Shown here: positions 26,601 to 41,600 of the stretch, in pieces | How positions within the stretch are numbered: the first letter of the stretch is position 1 | How the letters are laid out: the number at the start of each line of letters is the position of its first letter | NCBI GenBank assembly: GCA_003116975.1 | Contig: BGKB01000208.1 | Location: forward strand, 4,045 to 68,044 | Direction of reading: 5' to 3' | From: Aurantiochytrium sp. KH105 | Lineage: Eukaryota > Sar > Bigyra > Thraustochytrida > Thraustochytriidae | DNA length: 64,000 nt | Translations under genes and position numbers: made by a program | The notes under the pieces: model-generated | What the model was told of the DNA's origin: nothing | What the model saw: only the letters and a program-made list of their open reading frames with translations | The model's database searches: none

Positions 26601-29600
26601 CCCCCGCTCGCGCCAGTTGAAAGGGAAATCGCGCCACCGGGTCGAGCTCCTGCCGCAGATCCGGCATCAAGGCGAATATCCCCACCGCCCAGGGAGCTAT
26701 GGCTCCGCGAGGAGTCATCGTCACCAGCTCGAATGGAGATGCTGCCTCCGCCTCCCGAGGCAACATTTGCCAAGTGATGACCAGCGCTCAGTGTCAGATT
26801 TCCGGCACGGAAGCTTCCAGTCGTGTTGCCCGCAGCAACGTCGACATTTCCACCTTGTTCAGCGGCACCAGCAACCAAAGAGATGGACCCACTGGTGCCA
26901 TCTTCAGAGCCACCCGTGTGCAGCGAAAGCCCACCAGAGCCGCCCGGCCCTTCCGCCGTCGAAAGGGAAATGTCGCCAGATGTCGCAAGTGCACCGGCAC
27001 TGCTGGTGGCAATCTGAATGCTGCCACTTCCTCGAGCGTCGCTCGAACCAGCAACAAGCGAAATTGATCCCCCAGTACTGCTCGAAGAGCTTCCAGCGAA
27101 TATCGAGATGGATCCGCCAGTTCCGGATTCCGAGGCGCCGTTTTCGAGAATGATATCACCCGATGAAGTGGCCGCCGAGCCTGTACGGATGCCGACTGAG
27201 CCCGTTGTGCTTGAAACGGAATCGCCCGTCTCAATCTCAACGCTTCCGCTCATGGACCCACCCGACTCGGACGCCGCGGCCGAGGCAATACGCACCAAGC
27301 CGCTCGTTGCGCTCTTGGTTTCTCCGGACAAAATCTCAATGCTGCCACCATCCGCACCAGGCGCGATAGTTTTCCCCGCCATGAGGGAAATCATCCCACC
27401 GTCACCGGCAGAAGACTCGCCGACCGCGACGATGATGTCGCCAGCCACGCCACGAGACTCAGACGAACCAGTATTCAGAGTTATGCTACCCGAGTCGCCC
27501 TCTTCCGCACTGCCGGTATCAAGCACAATTCCGCCACTATTACCTTGAGAGCCAGCCTGAGCCGTGGAGAGAATGATACGCCCGCTATCTGCTCTGGCAC
27601 TGCCACCAGAAGACAGGATGACACTGCCGCCAGTTGCGGAGTTTCCAGCGCTGTAGCCTGCCGTCAGCGAAATATTGCTACCAGCAGTATCAAAGCTCGA
27701 GCCCACGAGGAGATCTATGGAGCCAGCAGCGCCATCGCTTGGCACGTCGCCCGTGGCAACGTAGATGCCTCCGGAACCCCCCGCGTCGGATCCGCCAAGA
27801 CCGGTCTCGAGGCTAATACGCCCGCTCGATCCACTCGTCCCAGCGTCTTGCGAAGCGATGCTCACATTTCCGCTCGTCGAAGTCTCGCTCGAGCCACCGA
27901 GCACGGAAACGCCTGGGGCAGTGCCATGAGAGACATCACCTGCGGCGATCCGTACCACTCCGTCGTCCGCGGTATCGACGGCGTCGCTGTCGCCAGGTTG
28001 AATAAAGATACCTCCAGCACTGGCGGACGCCGAGTTTCCTGTTCGTACGCGGATAGCACCCGATCCTTGAGCGTCTCCCGTACCAGTAGAGAGGTTGATT
28101 TCCCCACTTTGCCCGGCTGAGCCACCAGAAGCGGTAGCAATAGCCACCCGGCCGCTAGAAGACGAGACACTCGATCCAGATGTGATAGCGATATCGCCGC
28201 CGACGTGATTCACGGCTCGTGTGTGGCCTGCCGTGATGCTTACGCTACCACCGTCACCAGACTCACCAGATCCGACGTTAATGTCGATATTTCCTGCACG
28301 CCCTGCGTCAGCATCTCCCGTTGCAATGCGAATGGCGCCAGACGCGTCTTCCGTCGCAAAGCCGGTGGACAAATAGATGGGTCCACTTGTCCCGCCTGAG
28401 CCGCTTCCAGAAGTTTCAATGCGAATCGCTCCACTTGAGGAGGTAGTGCTTCCGCCGGACTGAATGATGATTTCGCCACCGGTACTACTCGTGGCGTTAC
28501 CAGCATATACTTGAACACTGCCACCTTGGTTTGAAGATCCGAGAGTGCGACCCACGGAAAAGGTCAGGCTCCCGGCTGTCTCGTGCGACGTGCCTGACGC
28601 AAGAACGAGGGAGCCGGATCGACCGTCCAAGTAAGTCGCGTGGCTCGACGCAATGGTGACGTTACCACTCTGCGATCTGCCAGAGCCGGAAGTAATGTTT
28701 ACGCTGCCGCCAGCACCGGTTTGCGATGTGCCAGCAAACAGGGTAAGGTTGCCACCACTTTCACTCGAGGACTGACCAGCTTGCAATAAGATAGAACCAC
28801 CGTCTTCGCTCGCTTGGCCTGCCGACAAGGTGATTGACCCCGATTCGCCCATCGAGGCACCTGCGGTCTCCAGGATGATTTCACCAGAAGACCCCGAAGC
28901 CACTCCGCCAGCACCCGTTGAAAGGCGGAGAGTACCACTGTTACCATTGACACCTCCGCTGGGGGATTCGATGACGACATCGCCGCTGTGCGTTTGCGTG
29001 CTCGACCCGGAGGAGATACTTACATCGCCGCCTGCCGTGTTGGTCATGTCTCCAGCGCTAATCTCAACAGCACCAGCCGTGCCTGAGTCTCCAGATCCAA
29101 CCTTGAGAGTGATGTCTCCACCTTTGCCCTCTGTTGCATCGCCAGTCTGAAGCGAGATCGTCCCAGAGCTTCCCTCGGCAGTTGTACCTGTGTTGATGCG
29201 TACAAGTCCCGAGGCCCCACTCTGTGCGGCATCGCTGGTCTTCAAGGAGATGCTTCCGCTCGAGCTCTCGGAGCTTGAACCACTGCGAAGGACAATCGAT
29301 CCAGCCTCAAAACCACCAGAAGTGACATCGCCGGCACGCAAGTCGAGCGACCCACCTTGGGCATCCGTACTGGATCCCACAGAGAGCGAAATGCGCCCAG
29401 CGCTGCCGTCGCCTGCGTCGCCGGTCGAAAGCGAAACTTCACCGGTATCGCCCTTCGATGCGAAACCTGTGGTGAGCGCGATGCGTCCCGATGTAGCACC
29501 AGCCGACGTTCCAGCGCTCGCGGTCTGCAGCAGGATGCTGCCGCTGCTGACGCGCTCGCTCTTTCCGCTCGTCAGGATCACGCTTCCGCCGGTCTCTGAC

Positions 29601-32600
29601 ATTGCTGCCTGACCCGTGGCACCAGCAGTGATCTCCACATTGGCCGCCTCGCCTTGAGTTGCCTTTCCAGCGGTAAGACTGATCTTCCCGGCGCCGTCGG
29701 CACCCGAGCCGGAAACAATCGAGACGCTACCTGAAGAGTACGTTGTAGCATTGCCTGATGCGATGTGAACGGCCCCGCTTGTGGCCATGGCGTTGGCCGT
29801 GCGGAAAGTGAGAGAGCCACTCTTATGCAACAACGAGTCAGACGCGCCAGAGCTAATGAGGACAGATCCTCCCGTTCCATCATCGCTATCACCCGCACGG
29901 GTGGTCAGGTTCCCGCCTCCCGTGCGGAGCCCGTTGCTCTTCCCCACGAGTACCGAGATACTTCCACTTGCGCCCTTGGGAGAATCGGCTGTTTGGAGAA
30001 GAATCGCACCGCTTGATCCCCCAGTATTGCCGGAGGTTCCGGTCTGAAGGGAAATAAGACCACTGTTCGCTGTCGACGCGTCGACATCTGCAGTGGAAAT
30101 GCTGACGGCTCCAGTGCTGTGGTAGCCACTACGCCCAGAGGTAATTTCGACGTCACCACCCGATGCCCCAGTTGAATATCCAGCATCCAAGGTAATTGAA
30201 CCACCCTTGCCAGAATCACCGTCACCGACACTGAGCTTGATGGGACCGCCATATCCAGATGATGCCGTTCCTGTCTGAAGAAGAATCTCGCCGGAGGGAC
30301 CTTCCTCAGTTTCGCCGGTTGCAACAGTCACCGCGCCACTACGCTTTCCAGTGCTCACCTGAGCGCTCGCAGTGCGAATGAGGATTTCGCCGGTGTTAGC
30401 AGTAGAGGATTTCCCAGAAAAGATCTCCACCGCACCTCCGGTCCCACGGCGAGCCGAGCCAGCTTCGATTGTGACGGATCCACCCACGGAGGAAGTCGCA
30501 GTGGATACAGTTGTTCCACCCGAAATATACACGTGTCCGCCACGAGTTGCAGCGTCGGTGGTGGCATTTCCTGCATCAAGGTAGAGATCTCCGCCGGCGG
30601 AAAGCTCAGAGTTACCTGCAGAGACGCTCACATTCGCGCCTTGCGCGGTCCGCGTGCCACCAGCTGCGATTTGAATGGATCCTGCAACATCAGCTGGACT
30701 GGAGCCATCAACATCGCCAGTGTTCAGCGAAATCCGTCCCGATTTGTCCGAGGCCGCAGAACCTGTAGCGAGACGAATGCTGCCAGTTTCATCCTCGTCG
30801 CTATTTGGTGTCAACAGAGCGATCGAGCCGCTTGCACCGTGTGTGCTCCCTCCTGCAGAAATGATCACATTTCCGCCGTCGCCAGACGACTGGTTTCCAG
30901 CCCGTAGTGTGAGCAGGCCACCTTTGCCTGCAGAGCCAGAGCCGGCGAAAATGTCAAGTGCGCCACCAGCGGCGTCGTCAGAGTCTCCCGTGCTAATCGT
31001 CAGCGTTCCAGAATCTGCGTCAACGCTGCTTCCCGTCGCAAGAAGCATTGATCCGCTTCTTCCTTCTGTTCCTTCGGCGGAGGCAGTCTTCATCTCGATG
31101 ACGCCGCTCTCGCCCTCATCGCTACTACCACTCGTAATGTAGATCGCGCCACCTTGGTCACCGGTTCCCATAGCAGCACCAGCTGTAAGACTAATGTTTC
31201 CAGCAGGTTCCCGTCCACCTGTCGTATCGCCAACGCTGAGGAAGATTGACCCGGCGGCACCTGCGGCGCCGCGTCCGGTGCTGAGGAGCACGGATCCGCT
31301 TCCGCCACTGGCTGCATTCCCAGTGTTCAGACGCAAAGCGCCAGAGTCACCTAGAATTCCAGCATTTGGGGTCGCGATGAGCACACTTCCACTCGTGGTC
31401 GTGCTAGAGTAACCAGAAAGCAGCGAAATGGTACCACCGGTGGTTGCGGCGCTTCCTGTGACGTTGCCAGCTCGAAGATATATTCCGCCGCCGACTCCCG
31501 AGGAGCCTGTACCGACCTGAAGACGAATATTCCCGCCAGAAGTCTGGGCGCTTCCTGTTGAGAGCTCGACTTCTCCCGAGGATCCGCGCGTTGCCACTCC
31601 AGTGAGAACCTGCACCTTTCCAGATACACCGCCTTGGCCAGACACCGCGGCCCCTGCGCTTGAAGTTTGCAGCAGAATCGATCCACTCGAGGTCTGCGAT
31701 GAACGTCCCGTGGTGATATTCACCGACCCGCCCACGCGCGAACTTGCAGTGGAACCCGCGAGCATTGTGATGTTGCTACCCGCTTCATCTGCAGACTCGC
31801 CAACTCGCAGGGAGATCGCTCCTGCAACAGCGCCAGTGCCTTCTGCATCTCCTGTTTGTATTGAGATTTCCCCAGAATCGGCATCATGCGATGCACCTGT
31901 GCGAAGCGAAATTGCCCCACTGACGCCCTCAGAGCCGCCTTCCGCAGTCACGATGCTGACTGCACCGCTGCTCGTGTCATCGGAAGCTCCGCTCGTCAAG
32001 ACGATCGATCCTCCCGTAGTGGATTCGGAGGCGCCCGCCGTGAAGAGTACGTCACCGGCCTGACCGCGGTTTGTTTTACCCGGCTGAAGGCGAATGGAGC
32101 CAGCATCACCCAGATCCGTGTTACCGGTTTCAATCACGACAATGCCCGAATCGCCTGAGTCGGCTGTACCCGTCGCGAAAGCAAGTTGGCCCGTTGACCC
32201 GGAGGAACCTGCGTCGGCGTCCGCTGATGCAAGACTAATCGATCCTGTGGTCCCAAGGCGGGACTCACCACTAAAAATGGAGATGGAACCGCCCTCTCCC
32301 TGCCCCGCAGCGCGCCCGGCTTGAAGATCAATGGCTCCAGCGGTCTTCAGTGAGCCCGCAGAATTTCCTGACCGCAACGAAATGGAGCCACCCTGGCCTT
32401 GCGAGCTCGACGTGCCATTGCCAGCCACCAGGTTCACGTCGCCAGCTTTGTCATCAGAGACAATGCTTTCTGAATTGCCTGCCAAGATGTCCACGTCCCC
32501 AGCGCTCGCCGTCGAAGCTCGTCCCACGGCAATGCGCACGCTACCAGAAACTCCAGCGTTGGTGGCGCCCGTGCCAAGTCGGAGGTTGCCAGATGTAGCC

Positions 32601-35600
32601 TCATCAGACCCAGTGCCAGAAGCAAGGATGATGTCACCGGAACCTTCCTCGCTTGCAGCTTGCGATTCAATGCGAACTGATCCGGACGCGCTGGTCGTAC
32701 TGGCTCCAGAAAGGATCCTAATGGAGCCTCCCACACCAGCGTCGCGAGACGTCATATTGCCCGCCGTCAAAACGACGTCGCCACCTGCACCGGAAACGCC
32801 ATTTCCGACCTGCAACGAGATTGTCCCGCCAGCCGCCGCATCTGACATGCCGGTGAAAAGGCTCAAGGATCCAGAGTTTGCATCGCTCGAATTTCCAGAG
32901 GAAATCTCGATGTCGCCGCTCGAGCCGTCTGAGCCATCTGAGCTATGCGTACGGATAACAACGCTGCCGCTGGAGGCTTCATCGGAAGCGCCGCTCGTAA
33001 GCGTGATATCCCCACCGTTGCCACCGGTTGAAGCGCCGGCATCAATGACAATTTCGCCTCCGTCAGCGTTCTTCGAGCCGGCGCCCACTTGAATTCGAAT
33101 GTCTCCGCCAGCCCCATTCGTTGAGTCGCCAGTCTGAAGAAGAAGTTGGCCCGATTCAGCGCCCACCGTCTCGCCCGTCAGAAGTGAGATGGAGCCGCTC
33201 TTGGCGGTTGCATAAGTAGCAGCAGCGGTCTCAATGAGAATGTCGCCGGAGGAGCCCAATGAAGACGACCCGCTTTCGAGGTGCAGGGACCCTCCACTCT
33301 TTGCAGAGTCACCGGCGACATCGCCTGCCAAGAATTCAATGTTTCCTCCCGCACCGCTCGACCCAGCCCCCACATAGAGCCGGATTCCGCCGGCGGTGGC
33401 ATCCAAGGCATCACCTGTGGCAAGCGTGATGACACCAGAATCTTGGCCCACACTATCACCGGTACTAAGCGAGATAAAGCCACTTGCACCGTCAGCCCCG
33501 CTGTCGGCGGTCGCGATGATCACATTTCCGCTCGTTGTCCGCTCGCTTGCACCCGAGGTGATCGAGACATGGCCACCAGTCTCGCCCTCCTTGGTCAAGG
33601 TGTCGCCTCCGCTGAGAATCAGGTCCGCACCTTGGCCTGACATGGAAGCACCGACATCAAGAGAGATGGTGCCTGCGCGGCCGTTGATTCCATACCCAGA
33701 GGTCAAAGTGATATTTCCTGCATTGCCTTCCGTTGCGTTGCCTGTGGAGAGCGTAATGGACCCAGATGTTCCACCAGCAGACCCACCATTGGGCGTCCGA
33801 ATAATAATCTCGCCGCTGCTTGTGCGTGCAGAAGTACCAGACTCAAGCGTAAGCGCACCGCCAGTTGCGTCAGCTTCATTGTTATCGCGCGACGTGGAGC
33901 CGGCCACGAGGGATAGCACGCCGCCAGGTCCGTCGTCTGCGCCGCCTCCAATGATGGAGATGGATCCACTCGAGCCTTCCGCATCGCCAGTGGAGATTAC
34001 AATGGCACCAGAGTCGCCCTTGGAGGATGCACCCGTGCCGATCGAGATTCCACCGCTGACGCCGCTAATGCCGGCATCTGCAGTTTCGACAGTGATGCCT
34101 CCGCTTGACGTCGCACTGCTTGCTCCGCTGCGCAGTGTCACGTTTCCACCGGTGACAGTTTGCGCGAGGCCTCCTGCAACAAGGACATGACCGCCAGCGG
34201 CATTGGAAACAGACCTGCCGAAAGCGACACCGCCTCGAATTTCAATGTCGCCGCCATCACCGCCTTCAGTTTCATCGATGCTCAAGCCAGCGCCAGCTGT
34301 GAGAGAGAGGCGTCCGCCCTGCCCCTGGGTCGTGTTTCCGGCCCTGAGAAGAATCTGGCCTCCGTCGCCCTGGGTTCCAGGTCCTACGGTCAGACTAATG
34401 TTTGCACCGATCTCTGCAGCCCCGGTGGCCATTTTGATCTCTCCCGCCGGCCCATTCAGAGCAGGACCGGTGCTCAACTGAATGCTACCCGAGCTTCCTC
34501 GCGCGTTGGCGGCCTTGGCCGTACGGATAACGATGGATCCGCTGCTCGAGGCCTCGGACATGCCGGATGCGATCGCAATGGAACCACCCGTAGCTCCCGT
34601 CGCAGTCATGTTACCTGCCTGGATCGTGACATTGCCACCGGTTCCAATAGAACCGGTACCCACGGTCAACGAAATGTTACCTCCATGGCCATTGAGTCGG
34701 GAGGTTCCCGTTGCAATCGCGAGGCTCCCCGATGACCCAAAGGACGAAGTGCCTGTGGCAAGACGAATGTTGCCAGAGACACCCCTAGATCCAGCATCGG
34801 CCGAGGCAATGGTAACGTTGCCACTTGAACCCTCGAGACCTCTTCCGGAAAACATGGTTAGGTTGCCGCCGAAACCACCTTGCGAGAGGCCAGCAGCAAC
34901 ATAAACCTCGCCACCCGTGTTGCTCCGTGCGTCGGACCCAAGCGTCGCGCCCGCGCGAATGAGTACACGTCCGCCAAATCCTGCGCCCGAGTCGGTATTG
35001 TTTCCGCCGAGAATCTCGACCGGTCCGCCGTGCATTCCTTCTTCAGACGTTTCACCAGCCTCGATGCGAACACGTCCGCCGGTACCCTTGGTGGCGCTTC
35101 CAACGCTCAAGTCAATGCGCCCTCCAGCCCCGCTCTTGGTAGCATCGCCCGTGCTGAGGAGAATAGCACCCGAGGAACCCTTGGTGGCTTCGCCTGTGGA
35201 GATGCGAACGAAACCGCTTGCGCCACCAGCACCGGAACCGCCCGAGGGTGTAGAGATTGCAATCGCACCGGATGTGCTCGAAATGCCTTTACCGCTCGTA
35301 ATGTTGATTGAACCTCCCGTGTACGTAGCAGCAGAGGTGTCGCCTGCGTCAATAACAACCGCGCCTCCACTCAGACGCTGCCCAGTTCCAACGAGAAGGC
35401 GGATGTCGCCGCCGTGACCGCCGGTTGAGTTCCCCGACATCAAATCAATTCCACCAGAGGAGTCTCCGGTACCATAGCCAGTCTCAAGCTTGATGTAGCC
35501 GCTTCGGCCAGCGGATCCAGAGTCAGATGTCTGAAGGTTGATGTACCCGCTATCCTCGACAGCACCAAGGCCAGAGGCGAGCTCGATGGAACCACCCGTT

Positions 35601-38600
35601 CGGGAGTCAGAGTTGGTGCGGCCCGCAGCGAGGAGAATATTCCCACCACGGCCCGAGTCGCCAGTGCCAACAAGCATTCGAATGTCGCCGCCGCGACCAT
35701 CCGTTGCATTTCCAGTCGTCACATTAAAGCCTCCAGAGGATCCAGCGAGAGCTTTACCAGTGCTGAAAGACATACCGCCGCTGACTCCGTTGGCGCCCGA
35801 ATCAGGCGTAAGAATCGTGACGGAACCCGACGAGTGAGTTGAACTCCGTCCACTTGCAATATAGATGTTGCCGCCCGTGCCACGCGCAGAGGCACCGGCG
35901 TTGATATTAACGTTTCCGCCCGTGTTGACAGACGCCTTTCCGGCAGCGAGGCCAGCGGTCAGGTTTACGTGGCCGCCCGAGCCGCCGTTCGAGTTGTCTG
36001 TTGAGAGTCCGTTTCCGGCGGTGATTTCCACCGGCCCGCCACGCGTCGCCGGCGACGTCGTGTTGCCTGCTCGCATCGTAATGTTGCCACCAAGATTGTA
36101 TCCCGAGCCAGTGCCCGTGCCGACCTGAACGAGAAAGCTACCGCCTCGACCATCCGTTGCGCGACCAGTAGTAATCGCGTAAAGTCCAGAGTTGCCCATG
36201 CTAGTGGTGCCGGTCCAGAGGCGAATCGCCCCGCTCACGCCCTCCTCGCCTGCATTCGGCGTGGAGATGGAAATATCGCCGCTCGAAGATGCCAAGCTTG
36301 CACCGGATGTGACCGTGATGGTTCCTCCGGAGGCCTCGTTACGCATGTCGGTGGTATTTCCCGCGGTAATATAGACCGCGCCGCCATTTCCAACAGCGCC
36401 AGAGCCAACAGTCATATTGATGTGACCTGCTTTACCGTCAAAGGCAGTTCCCGTTTCAATGTGCACATAGCCAGAATCGCCGTCACTCGCTGTGCCTGTG
36501 CGCAGGACCATGCGACCCGAAACACCTGCTTCGCCGGCATCCGCAGTTTCGAGAATAAATTCGCCGCTGCTGCGACGTGAGGAATATCCAGTCTTCATAA
36601 GAATAGATCCACCCGTGCCCATGGCGCTCGGGCCAGCTTCAAGAGTGATGTTACCACCCCGATCGCGCGCGTTGAGGCCAGCTGCGCGTCCACCGTACAC
36701 GTGCACGTCACCGCCATCGCCGCCGTCGCTATTTGAAGAAGAGGAGCCCGTACCAGCCCGCATTTCAATGCTACCTCCTTGTGTCCTGGCCTGAGAGGTG
36801 TCACCGGCGGTGATGTTAACGTCTCCGCCGTTACCACAGTCGCCCTTGCCGACGTAAAGTTCGATGTTGCCGCCCTTGCCATCTTCCGCGTTGCCGGTCC
36901 GCATACGAACAATTCCAGAGTCCCCGGCTGAAGTATGTCCAGTGACCAGCGAAATGCTGCCAGAGACGCCTTCCTTTCCAGCGTCAGCGGTTGAAATGTT
37001 GACGCGACCGCTCGAAGTCTCGCGTCCGAAACCGGTGGTGAGGAGGATCGATCCACCCGTTCCTTTGTAGGCTTGGCCACCTGTAATGTTGACAAAACCA
37101 CCAAGATCCTCTTCGTCGCCTCCAAGCGCTTCGCCGCCAATAATTGTGACGTTTCCACCATCACCACCGTTGGCGCCGTTGCTGCTGGACCCGAGACCTC
37201 CGCGAATTTCCACGTGGCCACCAGCTTTCTTGTCTGCGCTGGATTCACCGGCAATGAGGCTGACATGCCCTCCATTGCCAGAGTTACCCGTGCCTACTTG
37301 AACAGTGAAAGAGCCGCCGCTGCCGCGGTTTGCCGTGCCAGTGTCAAATGAAATTTGACCCGTGTTGCCCTTGCTCGAAGTTCCAGTGTTAAAGTGCATG
37401 GCGCCGCTGACCCCAGACTTGCCTGCATTTGGCGTGTCGAGGAAGAAGGACCCACTCGAGGTCTCCGTGGAGTAACCCGTTGCCATCCGAATATCACCTC
37501 CGCTACCCGACTTGGCCGTTGTTTCGCCGGCGGTGACAAAGACATCACCACCCGACCCAGAGTTGCCGGAGCCGACAAAAAGTTCGATATTTCCCGCGTT
37601 GCCATTGTTGGCATCGCCCGTTGTTACATAGAAAGCGCCCGAGGGTCCGTCCGAGGTTTCGCCGGTTGCGAGTGAGATTGAACCCGACACGCCCTTGACA
37701 CCTGCGTCAGCAGTGACAATGACGACATGACCACTGGTGGTCTGCTTACTAAATCCTGAGGTCAAGGTGATGTCACCACCCGAAGCCTGGCGCGCGTAAC
37801 CGCCCTGAAGCTCAATGTTGCCACCTGTGTCATAACTCGAGGTACCCTGAGCCGCGCCACCAAAGAGCTGAATTTTACCACCATTGCCACCATTCGAAAA
37901 GTCTTCGCTGGAGCCCTCGCCCGCGGTCAGGATGATGTCTCCTCCCACAGTTGCAGCGTCAGTGGCTTCGCCGGCTGTGATCAGAACGTCTCCGCCATCG
38001 CCCGAATGCCCGGTGCCCACGTACAGGCGAATATCGCCACCGTGACCCTCGTTGGCCTCACCCGTGCCCAGACCGATCATTCCTGAGTTTCCGTCACTTG
38101 TAGTACCTGTGCTAAGCGAGATACCACCCGAAACGCCGATGAGACCAGCGTTGGGGGTGCGCAGCGAAAAGGAACCAGAACTGGTCTGGGCCGAGTAGCC
38201 CGTGGTCATTGCAATGTAGCCACCAGAGGCTCCGGAAGAATCCGTCGTTTTTCCCGCCGAAATGGAGACATGGCCTCCCTCTCCATAATTGCCTTCGCCA
38301 ACGAAAAGATTAATGAAGCCACCTTTGCCACCCATGGCCTTGCCCGTGACAACAGACACAAAGCCGCTGTCCCCGAAGCTTGAAGTGCCCGTGGACAGCG
38401 TCATCGCGCCGCTGATACCTGTGCTGCCGGCGTTACTCGTGTCGATGATGATGTGACCCGAGCTGGTTCCGGTACTCGCACCCGAGGAAATACGGAGCGA
38501 GCCACCCGTACCGGCGAAAGATCGCCCTCCATGGATATCGACGTCTCCACCAGCATCAATTGAAGCCGTGCCGCGAGCCTCTCCACCGTAAATACCCATG

Positions 38601-41600
38601 TGGCCACCATCGCCTCCGTCGGCGGAGTGGGCGCTTGAACCCTGGCCGGCTCGGATCTCGACAGCGCCACCAGCGCTCGCGGCATCGAGGCTGGTGCCTG
38701 CAGTAAGTCGAATGTCACCACCATCGCCCATGTCACCAGCACCTACAGAGAGCACGATGCTGCCACCTTTGCCATCTGTCGCGTACCCGGTTTCAAGTGC
38801 GATGGATCCAGAGTCACCGGCTGTCGCAACGCCAGACTGAAGCACAAGATCGCCACTCACACCACTTGTGCCTGCATTGGAAGATGCAAGCAAGACGGAC
38901 CCGCTGGAGCGCTCCACGCCAGCACCGGAGGTGATGGAGATTGCACCGCCGTTCCCGCCTGCCGAAATACCGCCTGCCAGTTCCACATTGCCTCCGGCGT
39001 CCGAGGTGGACCTGCCCTTGGCCTCACCACCCTGAATGCGCACAAGGCCACCATTTCCGCCGTTGCTGAGATCGTCGTCGCTGCCTTCGCCACCAGTAAT
39101 GAGCACTTGGCCGCCTGTGGCTGCATTCGAGCTTGCCAGTCCAGCCGCGATGATGACGTTGCCGCCATCACCATCCTCGGATGTGCCAACAGCAACGCTG
39201 ATGTCTCCGGCAGACCCTGCGCTAGCCGCACCTGTGGTAATTGCGATGGTCCCGGAGTTGCCAAGAGAGGTAGTTCCCGTGCTGAGCGCGATCGCACCGG
39301 ACACACCGGCGGGGCCGGCATTCGCGGTGGAGATGGAAACGCTGCCACTGGATGTCTCCGTGCCCGTGCCACTCGAGATTCGAATATCGCCACCGAGGTT
39401 GTTGATGCTTTCACCGCCCTCAAGGACCACGGCGCCACCTGGCGAGTCGGTGGAGAAACCACCATGGAGCTGCACCTCGCCGCCTTGACCTTCGGCTCCG
39501 CCATCCGCTGAAACGTCGCCACCAGCAGCACCACCGCGGATGATGACGTCGCCACCGCTTCCGCCTGTGGTTGACGTCCCTGACCCGGCCGTGAGCTCAA
39601 TGTCACCACCCGTGGCTCCGTCACCGCTGGAAAGTCCTGCGTTGAGACTGACAGTTCCGCCCGATCCGGACCCAGAGTCGCCCACGGAGATGACGACAGA
39701 ACCAGACTGGCCGAGGCCTTGAGCAGACCCACTTGCGAGGGTTACATCGCCGGTTACGCCGGACCCAGTGTCTCCCGTCCTGATGTCAATGGAGCCTGTT
39801 CCTGCAGTTGCGTCGTCGCCAAGGCTAGAGGCCGTGTGCATGGACACATCACCGGATGCAGAGTTCTGCGCAGTTCCGCTTTCGATAACGACACTGCCGC
39901 CCGCAAGAGAGGGGTCAAGCGTTCGCCCGGCTCTCAGGGAAAGATCGCCTCCGCGACCCGAGGTGCCTATGCCAACAGCAATGGAGATGGCCCCGCCACT
40001 TCCGGCGGAGGAATTTCCCGTGGCGAGTCGAATCTGGCCCGTGTCACCTTGCGCAGCATCACCGGTCTCCAGGGAAAGAGATCCGGACGTTCCCGTCGTG
40101 TCAGCAGCCGCGGACCGCACCGAAACGTCGCCTGACCCAAGCCCAGTGCTCGTACCACTGCGAATGGTAACGGTGCCGCCGTAGCCAGCACTAGATGATC
40201 CGCCAACGAGTTCGAGAGCCCCGCCAACATCAGCGGAGCCAGTTCCGCTGGCGGAACCACCCGTCAGGTATACGGGACCTCCTCGCGGTCCAGCGCCGCC
40301 ATTCAGATTGACGGCACCACCCGTTCGAGTTGCCTCGGTTGCCTCGCCGGCAACGAGCTCGATGTCGCCACCATGACCAGTCGATGTGGATGTGCCAACG
40401 CTGAGGCGGATTCGGCCAGGCATTTCGTTGAGGGCCTCGCCGGTCTCGAGCACGATCGAGCCGCTGGGACCGTCTGTGGCTGAGCCCGTAAAGAGGTTGA
40501 TGGACCCGGACGATCCACCACTCGCACTCGACGGCGAACTCGTGATGGTGATATGACCCGACGAGGAGCCATCGCTCGCTCCAGAGGCGAAGATAAGGTC
40601 GCCACCCGTGGCAATGGCTGCCCGACCCGCAGAGATTTCGACGTCTCCGCCTCGGTAGACGGAGTCCTCTGCAGAATTGAGCGCACTACCCGCCTGGATA
40701 CGAAGCGCCCCGGGCTGCATGATCGCGTCTCCGGTGGACAGCAAAAGGCTCCCCGAGTTGCCCGCAGAAGAGCTTCCCGAGGTCACGCGAATGTGCCCAG
40801 ACAGGTCCGAGGCGTCCGCAGAGGCAATGTACACGCCGCCGCTGGTAGTGCTCGCGCTTTCTCCGGAGAGAAGGTCGAGGCGACCTCCGGTGGCGCGAAG
40901 CGAGTAGCCCGCGCGCAGCACGACGCGACCACCGGTGGCCTCGGTCGACGAACCTGCAACGAGCTCGACATCTCCACCTGCGCCAGCGCCGCCCTGGGCA
41001 ACCGTTCCAGCACCGGTACCCGCCGCGAGGCGGATGTGGCCTCCGGCGCCTCGGTTGAGACTGTTGCCATCACCTGCGTCGATGTTGACATCGCCGCCGC
41101 GCTCGTTGACGCCAGTTCGGTTTCCTGCAGCGATACTGACGTCCGTGGCAGATTGCAAGGAGAGCTCGGAGTCGGTAAGCTCAAACTCGAATCTGTTGCC
41201 GGTATCCTCTGCGGAGCCTGACACGGAGATATGCCCGCCGCCAAAGACTGGATCCGGTTCCACGACCAGGTTACCGATGACGCGGTTGATGCCGACGAAG
41301 GAGGCCGGGCACGGCGGATCAAAGACGGTTCCGCGGCAGCCGTTGGAAAAGACCTCGGTGAGAATCATGCACGAGTTTTCCGATGGGCACCATGCGCAGT
41401 CCTCGTGAGAGGCACACGACTCACAGTCATCGAATTCGCCGCAGGCCGGCGGGATGGGGCACGAATCCTGGGGTCCGAGCCAGTCGGGGCAAAAGGTGCC
41501 GTTGGCCGTGGGGCCGTGTTCGTCGCCGCCGAGGCATCTGAGCGTTGACAAACAGAACCCGCACCCGGGTGTCTGCAGACAAGGCATGCAGGTGGTCTCG

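Noticed and set aside
6-41408. Many plus-strand Pro/Val/Ala-rich open frames over the first 41 kb
   Set aside because: They are exact antisense shadows of the Gly/Ser/Thr-rich giant gene (ACC/GCC on plus equals GGT/GGC on minus). They all lie in one frame and lack starts and ends of their own.
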